Assembly (NCBI GenBank): GCA_963721365.1
Contig: CAVRJE010000023.1
Coordinates: forward strand, 372,001 to 436,000
Direction of reading: 5' to 3'
Length of the DNA: 64,000 nt
Origin: CAIQPS01 sp963721365
GTDB lineage: Bacteria > Actinomycetota > Thermoleophilia > RBG-16-64-13
The notes below the pieces were generated by a model that was not told the DNA's origin, did no database searches, and saw only the letters and a list, made by a program, of their open reading frames with translations. Both the position numbers and the translations under genes were made by a program. Below are positions 49,754 through 57,754 of this stretch, piece by piece (the stretch's first letter is position 1; each line of letters begins with the position of its first letter).

Positions 49754-50570
49754 CTACTGCTCCGCGTCTCGAGGTAGGTAGCCCAGCCTGAGCGACAGGT
49801 CGTTCCCGAGCTTCATCACGCTGCGGATGAGGCCCGGTAGACGCTCCGCGGAGAAGCGCTGCACGATCCCGGAGATGCTCACCGCGGCCACGACGGCTCC
49901 GCCGGCGTCTCGCACAGGAGCGCCGAGCGCGCAGGCGTGAAGGGTCACGTCCTCCCAGCTCACCGAATAACCTCGTTCCCGGATCTCGCGACGGTCGCGC
50001 TCGAGCTCGTCGCGAGACACCAGGGAGTACTGCGTGAGGCGGCGGACGTGGCCGCCGACCACTTCCTCCCACCGGCTGTCGGGCAGATGCGCCAGGAGGA
50101 CCCGCTGCGCCGCCCCGCAGTTGAAGGCAGAATGCTTCCCGGGTTCGAGGTAGAGCACGCGTATCTGGTGGCTACCGTCGAAACGCCGCAGACAGAGGGC
50201 TTCGTTCCCGTCGGCCAGCACGAGGAAGGCGGTCTCGCTGGTCTCCTCCGCGATGGCGGCCAGCAGCGGATCTCCCTGCTTGACCAGATCCATGCTCCTC
50301 GCGACGACGCTGCCGAGCCGGAAGGCCTTGAGCCCGAGCCGGTAGTGCCCCGTCCGCTTGTCGAACTCCACCATCGCCGGTCGCTTCGAGCGTGCCGAGA
50401 AGCCGGTGAGTCGTGCTCTTGCTGAGGCCTATCCCGGCGCTTATCTCGGTCAGATTCAGCTCCGGCCGTTCCAGACTGAATTGCTCAAGGATAGAGACGG
50501 CCCGGACGACCGCGCGGACGTTGAGATCTGATTCGCCTGACCCAGCTTGCTGGTCGGCGGATCGCGCCAT
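49754..50570 (-). CDS. IclR family transcriptional regulator, frameshifted
   Basis: IclR regulators usually control aromatic or carboxylic acid catabolism. The ATG at 50570 follows GAGGGGG. The winged helix reads LNVRAVVRAVSILEQF and NLTEISAGIGLSKSTTHRLL. After LGTLEATG, near 50380, the effector domain continues in another frame (MVEFDKRTGHYRLGLKAFRL, ETAFLVLADGNEALCLRRFD, GAPVRDAGGAVVAAVSISGI). The span is 3n+1, so one extra base is inferred; intact length is about 271 residues. It is convergent with the acetoin dehydrogenase operon. A palindrome at 50596-50613, 25 bases before its start, has the same half-sites as one upstream of the molybdoenzyme operon, which suggests autoregulation and control of that operon. 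Confidence 0.9.
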
Positions 50571-50595
50571 GGGATTCCCCCTCGTGCCTTCGGTC

Positions 50596-50613
50596 CTATT
50601 CCATGCAGCGGAA
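50596..50613. promoter_or_regulatory. Candidate IclR operator upstream of the first IclR gene
   Basis: CTATTCC, four bases, AGCGGAA lies 25 bases ahead of the IclR start. Both seven-base halves and the spacing are the same as in the site at 61284-61301 in front of the molybdoenzyme operon. TTCC and GGAA half-sites are typical of IclR-family operators. Confidence 0.6.
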
Positions 50614-50694
50614 CGTTCAACCGTCATACGGGAATGGGCTCACGATACCACCGGGACGGCTGAGGCGGCAAGGGCCGGCCGGCCGCCAAAGGGA

Positions 50695-50720
50695 AGAGGC
50701 CGCCCCGAAGGGCGGCCTCT
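50695..50720 (-). terminator. Probable terminator downstream of livM
   Basis: AGAGGCCGCC and GGCGGCCTCT (10-pair stem, six base loop CCGAAG) lie 27 bases after the livM stop. Read on the minus strand CTTCCCTTTGG follows, a modest T-rich run. It would end the ABC transporter operon before the IclR gene. Confidence 0.65.
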
Positions 50721-50747
50721 GTCAGTAGCCAGGGCTCGAGCGAAGAC

Positions 50748-51824
50748 CTAGACTGTCGCTCCTCCGCTCTCGGCGGCAACCGGCTGGGGTTCCGCGGCCG
50801 CCGTGTTGATCTTCACCTTCCGCTGGAGCGGGAAGATGAAGAAGTTGGTCTTCCGCACGATGAATCCGTAGATGCCGGCGGGGCTCCAGATCGTGACAAC
50901 GATCGCCAGGATACCGAGCACGATGAAGTACCACTCGCCGTACTTGCTGGTCATCTCTCTCAGGACGAAGTAGATCAAAGTACCGATGATGGGTCCCTCG
51001 AGTGTGCCGATGCCGCCGATGACCGTGATGAAGATCAGATACCCAGTCCAGTTCACCGAGAAGGCGGCTGCCGGCTGCACCCGAAGCAGGTGGATGGCAA
51101 CGATGGCGCCGACCATGGCGCACCCGGCACCGGCGATGACGTACGTATACAGCTTCATGCGCCAGAGGTTCACGCCACTGCTCTCGGCCGCCAAGTCGTT
51201 GTCTCGGATAGCCTTCAGACCCAAACCGGTGCGTGACCGGAGCAGGAAGTAGCTGAACCCGATCGCGATGACGGCGGACGCTAGGCCCCACCAGTAGCTA
51301 CCGGGCACCCGGACGTCGGTACCGAGCTTGGTGGCCGCCTGGATCGTGATGCCCGACCCGCCGCCGGTCCGCTTGATATTCGCGACTATCAAGCGAAGGA
51401 TCTCCGCGATGACCCAGGTGCCGATGGCCAGATAGCCACCTTTGAGCTTGAAGACCAGACTCGCCGCCGGCAGAGCGATGACGGCCCCGCCGATCGCCGC
51501 GAAGATGACGCCGATGAACGGGTTGATATGGAGGACATCGGCGAACAGCCACAAGGTGTAGGAGCCGATGCCGATGTAGCCCTGCTGTCCAACCGAGATG
51601 AGGCCGGCGTAGCCGAGCATCAGGTTCCAGAACGACGCCAGCGCCAAGAGGGTGAAGAAGTCGACCAGTCTGCGCGTCCACGGTATGCCGGCGAAGAATG
51701 GGAAGAGCGCGAGCACGACAAGGACGCAGACTCCGAATCCCAGGATGATCAAGTTGGTGCGGCTTGCCACCCAGACGTTATACCGCTTGCCGTCCGCCGG
51801 GGACATCGTCGCTGTCGTCTTCAT
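50748..51824 (-). CDS. livM: Branched-chain amino acid-type ABC transporter permease (LivM)
   Basis: This is one of two permeases of an ABC importer of the hydrophobic amino acid type (HAAT), a family that also imports aromatic acids and amides. The 358 residue protein has about nine or ten helices, with conserved LALASFWNLMLGYAGLISVG and GYIGIGSYTLWL near the N terminus and RSRTGLGLKAIRDNDLAAES in the cytoplasmic loop. The end is a polar Ala/Glu tail. Its ATG overlaps the livH stop as ATGA. It is the last gene of the operon. Confidence 0.93.
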   Translation of the reverse strand: MKTTATMSPADGKRYNVWVASRTNLIILGFGVCVLVVLALFPFFAGIPWTRRLVDFFTLLALASFWNLMLGYAGLISVGQQGYIGIGSYTLWLFADVLHINPFIGVIFAAIGGAVIALPAASLVFKLKGGYLAIGTWVIAEILRLIVANIKRTGGGSGITIQAATKLGTDVRVPGSYWWGLASAVIAIGFSYFLLRSRTGLGLKAIRDNDLAAESSGVNLWRMKLYTYVIAGAGCAMVGAIVAIHLLRVQPAAAFSVNWTGYLIFITVIGGIGTLEGPIIGTLIYFVLREMTSKYGEWYFIVLGILAIVVTIWSPAGIYGFIVRKTNFFIFPLQRKVKINTAAAEPQPVAAESGGATV

Positions 51825-52693
51825 GCCGTCACCGTCTTTGCCATCAGGCCTTGCGGTCTAAAAGCGAGGACGATCACGAAGACCATGTGCCCCACAAGGA
51901 TCGACCACGCCGAGCCGAACGCCTGGGCACCCAGGGTCTGGGAGAGCCCGAGGATGATACCTCCGAGGAGAGTGCCCCACGCCGAACCCATGCCGCCGAT
52001 GATGACCGCCTCGAACGCGAAGATGAGACGCTGGTTGCCGAGCAGCGGATCGAAGGTGGTGCGGATCCCCATCATGACCCCGCCGATGGCGCCGATCAGA
52101 AGCGCGACGCCCATGGCCATGGCCCAGATGTGCTTGGTGTTGATGCCCATCAAGCGAGCCGCTTCCGTGTCATCGGAGACGGCGCGGAATGCGCGCCCCA
52201 TCTTGGTGCGACCCATGTAGACCTGCAGGACGGTGATCACCACGATGGCCATCAGGAAGATAATGAGGGGAAGCCAACCGACCGCCAACCTGTCGTTGAT
52301 CTTGATGCTCAAGTTCTCCACCCGGCCGGCGTCAAGACCTTGCGAGTTCGCGGTGAAAGCGAGGAGCAAGCCGTTCTGGATCACCATGGAGAGCCCGAAG
52401 GTGACGATGACCCCGGCGACATCTCCCTTGCCTACCACGAAGTTCAGCAATCCGGTCTGTAGCAGGTAGCCGACGATGAACATGATCACCATGGTGATCG
52501 GGATGGAATAGAACGGGTTGAACTGAAATGCGTTGACCAGCATGAGGGCGACGTATGCCGGGAGGATCGTCAAGTCGCCGTGAGCCAGGTTGACGAGACG
52601 CATGGTGCCGAACACGAGCGAGAGGCCCACCGCGAAGAGAGCGTAGAGGCCGCCCAGAAGAATCCCTTGGGTAGCTGCGTTTATCCAGTCCAT
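51821..52693 (-). CDS. livH: Branched-chain amino acid-type ABC transporter permease (LivH)
   Basis: This is the second permease of the importer, 290 residues with about eight helices. It begins MDWINAATQGILLGGLYALF, then FGTMRLVNLAHGDLTILPAY, the LivH signature, and has TKMGRAFRAVSDDTEAARLM in the loop that contacts the ATPases, followed by IIGGMGSAWGTLLGGIILG. The frame is intact. It starts two bases after livF ends. Confidence 0.94.
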   Translation of the reverse strand: MDWINAATQGILLGGLYALFAVGLSLVFGTMRLVNLAHGDLTILPAYVALMLVNAFQFNPFYSIPITMVIMFIVGYLLQTGLLNFVVGKGDVAGVIVTFGLSMVIQNGLLLAFTANSQGLDAGRVENLSIKINDRLAVGWLPLIIFLMAIVVITVLQVYMGRTKMGRAFRAVSDDTEAARLMGINTKHIWAMAMGVALLIGAIGGVMMGIRTTFDPLLGNQRLIFAFEAVIIGGMGSAWGTLLGGIILGLSQTLGAQAFGSAWSILVGHMVFVIVLAFRPQGLMAKTVTA

Positions 52694-52695
52694 GT

Positions 52696-53394
52696 CTATA
52701 CCCCGAAGTAGGCCGCGGTTATCTGTTCGTCGGTCAGCTCATCGGGCCGACCCTGCAGGGCGATACGCCCTTCGAGGAAGCAGGCCACATGGCTGGCCAC
52801 CGTCAGTACGTGCTGCACGTCCTGCTCGACGACAAGGATGGTGCAACCGTTGGAGATCAGAGTGGGGAAGGCGTCGTAGATGCGCTTGATGACCACCGGG
52901 GCCAGACCCAGAGACACCTCGTCCATGAGAATCAGCCGGGGATTGGCCATGAGCGCCCGGCCGATGGCGAGCGCCTGCTGCTCTCCGCCCGACAGCCCGG
53001 AAGCCTGGCGCTTCTTGAGAGGCTGGAGCAGCGGGAAGAGCTCGTAGATGGTATCGGTGGTCCAGGGCCCCTTGCGGTTCCGGTAGGCCCCGATGATGAG
53101 GTTCTCGTTCACCGTCAGGCTCGGGAACACCCTCCGGCCCTCGGGTACCGAGGAGATGCCGATCTCCACCCGCTTATGTGTGGGCATATGGTCGATCGGC
53201 TGGCCGTCGAAGAGGATGCGGCCCCGCCGGGGCACCAGCGCGCCGGCCACGGTCTTGAGCATCGTGGACTTGCCGGCGCCGTTGGCGCCGATGCAGGCGA
53301 AGATCTCGCCTTCTTCGATCTTGATGTTGAGATCGTAAAGGGCCTGAAAATCCTCGTAATAGACACTCATGTTCTCGATCTCGAGAAGGCTCAT
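52696..53394 (-). CDS. livF: Branched-chain amino acid-type ABC transporter ATPase (LivF)
   Basis: One of two ATPases of the importer, 232 residues. The ATG at 53394 overlaps the livG stop as ATGA. Walker A is GANGAGKSTMLKT, the signature is LSGGEQQALAIGRALM, and Walker B is LILMDEVSLGLAP, with Val where most LivF proteins have Pro. The switch histidine is not obvious after VVEQDV, as usual in LivF. All expected motifs are present. Confidence 0.94.
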   Translation of the reverse strand: MSLLEIENMSVYYEDFQALYDLNIKIEEGEIFACIGANGAGKSTMLKTVAGALVPRRGRILFDGQPIDHMPTHKRVEIGISSVPEGRRVFPSLTVNENLIIGAYRNRKGPWTTDTIYELFPLLQPLKKRQASGLSGGEQQALAIGRALMANPRLILMDEVSLGLAPVVIKRIYDAFPTLISNGCTILVVEQDVQHVLTVASHVACFLEGRIALQGRPDELTDEQITAAYFGV

Positions 53395-54116
53395 GCCGGC
53401 GTCCCTCCCATGTAGCAGGCCTGGACTTCCTGGCTGTTCATGACTTCGCGCGGGTCGCCTTCGCACAGCTTGCGCCCGAACTGGATAACGGTGATACGGT
53501 CGACGATCGCGAGAAGGGCATGAACGATGTGCTCGATCCAGACGATGGTGATGCCGGTCTTCCTGAGCTTGCGTACCTCCTCGAGGAGTTCTTCCACTTC
53601 GGCCTCGGTGAGGCCCCCCGCGATCTCATCCAAGAGAAGCAGCGTGGGGTCGGTGGCCAGAGCCCGAGCCAATTCCAGGCGTTTGCGATCGAGCAGGGTC
53701 AGCGAACCGGCCAGGATGTTCGCCTTGTTCTGCATGCCGGTGACCTCGAGGATGTCCACGCAGTGCTCGTAGGAAGCCCGCTCTCCCATGTTGCGCCCGT
53801 GGGTAGCTCCTACGAGGACGTTCTCGAACACGGTCATGCCCGAAAACGGCTTGGGGATCTGGAACGTGCGGCCGATGCCCTGGCGGCAACGCTCGTGCTT
53901 GGATAGGCCGGTGATGTCCTTGCCACCAAAGATCACCGTCCCGGCGTCGGCGTGCACCGCACCGGTGATGAGGTTGAACCAGGTGGTCTTGCCCGCCCCG
54001 TTGGGGCCGACGATGCCGAGCGCCTCGCCTTCTTCCACGCTGATGCTCAGGTCGTCGATCACCAAGACCCCTCCGAACGACTTTCGAAGGCCTTGGGTTT
54101 CAAGAGCTAAGGTCAA
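53391..54116 (-). CDS. livG: Branched-chain amino acid-type ABC transporter ATPase (LivG) with unusual signature motif
   Basis: This is the other ATPase, 241 residues. Walker A is GPNGAGKTTWFNLITG, the Q loop follows GRTFQIPKPFSGMTVFENVL, and Walker B is LLLLDEIAGGLTEAEVEE. The signature region reads AGSLTLLDRKRLELARALAT, in which the usual LSxGQQ is replaced by LTLLDRK. The family tolerates some change here, but the loss of Ser-Gly-Gly is marked; LivF in the same operon keeps LSGGEQ. The receptor gene lies 244 bases upstream, and that gap holds a strong hairpin. Confidence 0.93.
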   Translation of the reverse strand: MTLALETQGLRKSFGGVLVIDDLSISVEEGEALGIVGPNGAGKTTWFNLITGAVHADAGTVIFGGKDITGLSKHERCRQGIGRTFQIPKPFSGMTVFENVLVGATHGRNMGERASYEHCVDILEVTGMQNKANILAGSLTLLDRKRLELARALATDPTLLLLDEIAGGLTEAEVEELLEEVRKLRKTGITIVWIEHIVHALLAIVDRITVIQFGRKLCEGDPREVMNSQEVQACYMGGTPA

Positions 54117-54296
54117 GTGGATCCACCTCCATGTGTCATCCCAGTCCCCCTTCCTTCCCTGTGTTGTTTATTTCGCAGGGCCCGTCCCGGAATGGTCCCA
54201 GCATGCAGTGACCCAGAATGTCATACGAGGCGGCCTCAGGTCAAGAAAAATCCGGCTGGAAACGGCCCCGAATAGGCTTTTTCTACTCAAGAAACG

Positions 54297-54326
54297 GGCT
54301 GCCGCGCGGTCTCCCGCGCGGCAGCC
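54297..54326. other. Strong hairpin between the ABC receptor gene and livG
   Basis: GGCTGCCGCGCGG at 54297-54309, loop TCTC, and its complement at 54314-54326 form a 13-pair stem 35 bases after the receptor stop. Read on the minus strand CGTTTCTTGAG follows, so it may be a leaky terminator giving more receptor than transporter. The rest of the 244 base gap (54117-54360) shows no gene. Confidence 0.75.
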
Positions 54327-54360
54327 TTCAAACCAGCCCTCGAGCCCTGCTTCGACTCCT

Positions 54361-55830
54361 CTAGACGTACTCTTGCACCTTGTCCTGAACCGGGATGCCA
54401 AGGTCTTTGGCAGCCGCGGTGCTGACGATGGTGAGGTCGAACGGATAGGTCGTGCCTGTCCGCCACTGGCCACCCACGAGCGGGGTCTTGTAGACGTTCT
54501 CCACGATGTGGCAGGGACCGACCTTGAAGGGCGGGCCCGCCGCTTCCACCGGTGCAGTGAAGTCGATCGGGCCGCCGATGGTGTCGAGCTTGGTGGTCTT
54601 GACGGCTTGGATGATCGCCTCTTTGTCGTCCACGCTGGTGGCCCGTTTCAGAGCGTCCACCGCCATCTCGAAGACGATGAAGTGCAACAGCGGCTGAGTC
54701 CACTGCGCGTTGTTGTTTGCCGCCGTGAACTTGTCCGCGAACTGCTTACAGGTCTCACCCAGCAGCGAGGAGGTGAACGGGTGGCTGGGCGTCCACCACA
54801 CCTCGGTCGTCAGGTTGTTGGCGATAGGCCCGAGCGCTTCCACGGACTGCGGGAAGAGCAGGGCTTTGGCGTACGTGGCCAACTTGGGCTTCCACCCCTG
54901 CTGGATGGCCTGCTTCCAGAAGTTGGTGAAGTCCGGCGGGATGAACACGCCCATGCCGATCTCGGCGCCCGCCTTCTTGAACTCTGCCAACTGGCTGGTG
55001 AAGTCCTCGGTGCCGACCTGGTACTGGCTGGGCACGACGGCGGTCAGGCCGGCCGGTGCATACACTGGTTCCCAGCCGGGGAGCCATGCGTTACCGTCGG
55101 CGTCGTTCGGGAACATGGCGCCGACGACCTTGTTGTTGGGCACCTGACTCCACATATCGAGGAACGTCGCCTGGACGTCCTCCAGGCCCCAGAAGGTGTG
55201 GTAGGTCCACTTGAAGACCTTGGTCAAGTCGCCCTGCGCCCGGCTGCCGATATACGGCTGCCACGGGCAGTCGTTGGTGATGCACGGCGTGTTGTTGGCT
55301 TCGGACTGGTCGGCCACCGGAGCGACGGTGTCCGGAGTCGAAGCGGCTGTGACGATGTCGACCTTGTCGTTGTTGATGAGGTCGCCCGTCACCTGGGCAG
55401 CGCGGGCCCCGTCTGACTGGCTGTCCTTGACTATGATGGTCACCGGGTGCTTCTTGCCGTCGCCACAGACGACGCCGTCGCCGATAGCCTCGGCGGCCCG
55501 GTCGACGCAGTACTTGTCGGGCACGCCGAACGAGGCAAGCCCCCCGGTCTGCGGCGTGATGAAGCCGATCTTGACTTCGCGGCCCATCTCCGCGCCGGCG
55601 CTGACCGTAGTGGTCGCGCCCGCAGCGGTCGTCGTGGTGGCGCCGGCGGCGGTAGTGGTCGTCGCCGGGGCGGCGGTAGTTGTTGTGGATTCCTCAGTGC
55701 CGCCACAGGCGGCGACGAGCCCGCCGAGTCCACCGGCCACGCCGATCGTCGCGCCCGCGACGCCGGCCACTTTAAGGAACTGGCGACGGCTGACTGAGGA
55801 CTTCAACAGCCCTTCATCCTTCTCTGACAT
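54361..55830 (-). CDS. ABC transporter substrate-binding protein with Tat lipoprotein signal
   Basis: This is the receptor of the adjacent liv-type transporter, 489 residues. The ATG at 55830 follows AGGAGGGG. The signal holds the twin-arginine motif SVSRRQFLKVAG and a lipobox ending LVAAC, so the protein should be folded before export and then lipidated. A linker with three Thr4-Ala repeats (TTTTAAPATTTTAAGATTTT) follows. The type I periplasmic-binding fold begins VKIGFITPQTGGLASFGVPD, with DSQSDGARAAQVTGDLINND. The ligand is not known; such receptors bind branched-chain amino acids, amides or aromatic acids. Tat export might reflect a need to fold with a cofactor or ligand inside the cell. 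Confidence 0.92.
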   Translation of the reverse strand: MSEKDEGLLKSSVSRRQFLKVAGVAGATIGVAGGLGGLVAACGGTEESTTTTAAPATTTTAAGATTTTAAGATTTVSAGAEMGREVKIGFITPQTGGLASFGVPDKYCVDRAAEAIGDGVVCGDGKKHPVTIIVKDSQSDGARAAQVTGDLINNDKVDIVTAASTPDTVAPVADQSEANNTPCITNDCPWQPYIGSRAQGDLTKVFKWTYHTFWGLEDVQATFLDMWSQVPNNKVVGAMFPNDADGNAWLPGWEPVYAPAGLTAVVPSQYQVGTEDFTSQLAEFKKAGAEIGMGVFIPPDFTNFWKQAIQQGWKPKLATYAKALLFPQSVEALGPIANNLTTEVWWTPSHPFTSSLLGETCKQFADKFTAANNNAQWTQPLLHFIVFEMAVDALKRATSVDDKEAIIQAVKTTKLDTIGGPIDFTAPVEAAGPPFKVGPCHIVENVYKTPLVGGQWRTGTTYPFDLTIVSTAAAKDLGIPVQDKVQEYV

Positions 55831-55864
55831 TTCCCCTCCTAGGGATAGATCACAGTACGAACTC

Positions 55865-55894
55865 ATGATAGGCCCGATACGTATGTTAGGACAA
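55865..55894 (-). promoter_or_regulatory. Candidate promoter of the ABC receptor operon
   Basis: On the minus strand TTGTCC (55894-55889) and TATCAT (55870-55865) are separated by 18 bases, giving a start near 55858 and a leader of about 28 bases. The -10 is the same as in the acetoin dehydrogenase promoter. Confidence 0.5.
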
Positions 55895-55897
55895 CAA

Positions 55898-55915
55898 CTA
55901 CCGAACCCTCGGTAG
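55898..55915. promoter_or_regulatory. Dyad just upstream of the receptor promoter
   Basis: CTACCGA, four bases, TCGGTAG is a perfect seven-base dyad ending four bases from the candidate -35. That position suits an activator site. It does not match the IclR-like sites at 50596 and 61284. Confidence 0.5.
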
Positions 55916-55994
55916 CTTATCAGCTACGAGCTTCGACCCTAGTCCACCTCGCTCTCTGAATCGCTATGGTCGCCGAGCACGCGGGCGGCCGCCG

Positions 55995-56492
55995 TCAGTC
56001 GACGGGAAGTCTGAAGAAGTCCCTAGGATTCTGATAGCACACCTTGTCGATGGTGGCTTTGTCGAGACCGAAGAGCTTCATCGCCAGGATGACCCGGGGC
56101 ACCATGAAATAGTCGTTGCCTTCGCCGCCCAGTTCCGAGTTGATGATGATCTTGTCACGCATCTCCGGGTGGTCGATGACGTAGTGGGCCGCGGGCTCGG
56201 GAGGCATCTTGTCCCAGCAAATGGACAGCCCGACCATGCCTCCGGTCTTTGCCCGGTAGTCCAGGCTCTCTTCTCCGGCGTGATCGAACACGCAACGCTC
56301 TACCGGGAACCCCTCTTCCTTGATGATGTCGAAGACCTGAGGCAGCACGGTCTTGCCCTGGGGGGCCAGCCGGATGGGCGTGTGTAAGATGACGGGAAGA
56401 TCGTGGGCCTTCGCGATCCGCAGATGTTCCCGGAAGAGGTCCTTCTCGTACTCGGTCGCCGTGTCGAGACCGATCTCCCCCAGGGCCACCAC
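55995..56492 (-). CDS. TatD-like metal-dependent hydrolase, C-terminal copy (truncated at its start)
   Basis: This frame encodes 165 residues matching the second half of the TatD-like protein just upstream, and it alone carries the natural C terminus (LDKATIDKVCYQNPRDFFRL). It starts with a GTG inside the repeated segment (MVALGEIGLDTATEYEKD). The first 141 or so residues are the same as in the upstream copy except for Ile/Leu and His/Arg at two places. It lacks the N-terminal DAHLHTD metal motif and could not be active alone. It is half of a 434 bp tandem repeat; see the repeat entry. The true gene is probably the upstream copy joined to this tail. Confidence 0.7.
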   Translation of the reverse strand: MVALGEIGLDTATEYEKDLFREHLRIAKAHDLPVILHTPIRLAPQGKTVLPQVFDIIKEEGFPVERCVFDHAGEESLDYRAKTGGMVGLSICWDKMPPEPAAHYVIDHPEMRDKIIINSELGGEGNDYFMVPRVILAMKLFGLDKATIDKVCYQNPRDFFRLPVD

Positions 56493-56937
56493 CCGCTCGT
56501 TACCCGAACAGCTTCATGGCCAGGATGACCCGGGGCACCATGAAGTAGTCGTTCCCCTCGCCACCCAGTTCCGAGTTGATGATGATCTTGTCGCGCATCT
56601 CCGGGTGGTCGATGACGTAGCGGGCCGCGGGCTCGGGAGGCATCTTGTCCCAGCAAATGGATAGGCCGACCATGCCTCCGGTCTTTGCCCGGTAGTCCAG
56701 GCTCTCTTCTCCGGCGTGATCGAACACGCAACGCTCTACCGGGAACCCCTCTTCCTTGATGATGTCGAAGACCTGGGGCAGCACGGTCTTGCCCTGGGGG
56801 GCCAACCGGATGGGCGTATGTAAGATGACGGGAAGATCGTGAGCCTTCGCCAGCCGCAGATGCTCCCGGAAGAGGTCCTTCTCGTACTCGGTCGCCGTGT
56901 CGAGACCGATCTCCCCCAGGGCCACCACCCGTTCGTT
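56068..56937. repeat. 434 bp direct tandem repeat inside the TatD-like gene
   Basis: 56068-56501 and 56504-56937 align without gaps at an offset of 436 bases, with about 19 substitutions by eye (about 96 percent identity). Only two of them change the protein. The repeat breaks the gene at its junction, where a TAA ends the upstream copy after MKLFG. The mostly silent differences show that both copies evolved as functional coding sequence. Confidence 0.9.
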
Positions 56938-57225
56938 CTCGAGGAAGTCGGGCAGCTTGGCCAGGCATTTCTCGGTGTCGGCGCGATTGACCCCGAAGAA
57001 AGGCACGGACAGACTGGTGAAGAGCTCGAAGCCGAGCGTCTTCGCGGTGGTCGTCTCCATGCCCAGGAAGCGCTCCCACAGAAGGAGCACCGCGTCTGCG
57101 TCGCGGCTACCGAGGAACATGTGCGGACTGGGGACGACAGCCGCCTCCATGCCCATCATGACCAGCTTCTGCAGCTGCTTGTCCTCGATCATGTCGGTGT
57201 GCAGGTGGGCGTCGATGAAACGCAT
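56500..57225 (-). CDS. TatD-like metal-dependent hydrolase, missing its natural C terminus
   Basis: This 241 residue product is a TIM-barrel hydrolase of the TatD/COG1099 type. It starts MRFIDAHLHTDMIEDKQLQK, with the HxH metal motif at residues 7-9, then VVALGEIGLD (bridging Glu), PVILHTPIRLAP and RCVFDHAGEESLDYRAK. It stops at a TAA after ILAMKLFG, about 23 residues short of the C terminus encoded in the downstream copy. ATG 57225 is preceded by AAGGAG. It follows ridA by 51 bases in the molybdoenzyme operon. The substrate is unknown; ring-opening or hydrolysis of a cyclic intermediate would fit, but this is inference. Confidence 0.82.
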   Translation of the reverse strand: MRFIDAHLHTDMIEDKQLQKLVMMGMEAAVVPSPHMFLGSRDADAVLLLWERFLGMETTTAKTLGFELFTSLSVPFFGVNRADTEKCLAKLPDFLENERVVALGEIGLDTATEYEKDLFREHLRLAKAHDLPVILHTPIRLAPQGKTVLPQVFDIIKEEGFPVERCVFDHAGEESLDYRAKTGGMVGLSICWDKMPPEPAARYVIDHPEMRDKIIINSELGGEGNDYFMVPRVILAMKLFG

Positions 57226-57276
57226 TGGTCACTCCTTAGGTGCTCAATGGAAAATGCTGCTCTTCGCGGCGCAGCC

Positions 57277-57706
57277 TCACTCGTCGACGACCGCGATGGC
57301 GTCGATCTCGACCAGGCAGCGCGGATCGGTAGCCAGGCGCTGTACCTGAACGGTGGTGGAGGTGGGCTTGTACTTGCCCATGTACTCGTTCCATACCTTG
57401 TTGAGGTCGTCCTGCAGGTCAAGGTCGGTGAGAAAGCGCTTGCAGTGGACGACGTTCTCCAGAGGTCCCACCGGCCGCTTCAACCGATTTCTTGAGGTTC
57501 TCCATGGTCATGCGGGCCTGGGTGAGCATGTCCGGCGGGATGTTGTCGAACTCCGCTGGCACGTGGGGATGGCTGTGGTAGACGGGAGCGGCCGTCACAC
57601 CCGCGAAGAACAGGATGCTGCCCCCGGTGACTTTGATCGCAGGCGAGTACGGCATCATGACGTCGGGCCGGTCCGGCCATTCGACGTGCTCGATCTTGAC
57701 ACTCAT
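57277..57706 (-). CDS. RidA/YjgF/UK114 family protein, frameshifted
   Basis: RidA proteins hydrolyse enamines and imines or related unstable intermediates. The ATG at 57706 follows GGGGGAG. The N-terminal part (MPYSPAIKVTGGSILFFAGV, ARMTMENLKKSVEAAGGT) and the C-terminal part (LENVVHCKRFLTDLDL, LATDPRCLVEIDAIAVV) lie in different frames that meet near 57465, where ACCTCTGGAG stands for an expected ACC CTG GAG. The span is 3n+1; intact length is about 142 residues. The loop between them (HSHPHVPAEFDNIPPD) is longer than in typical RidA. It lies between the molybdoenzyme small subunit and the TatD-like gene, so it may act on a pathway intermediate. Confidence 0.87.
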
Positions 57707-57754
57707 CAGTCGCTCCCCCTTCTGTTCGGCCTCACGGCACCGCGGCAGCGATGC

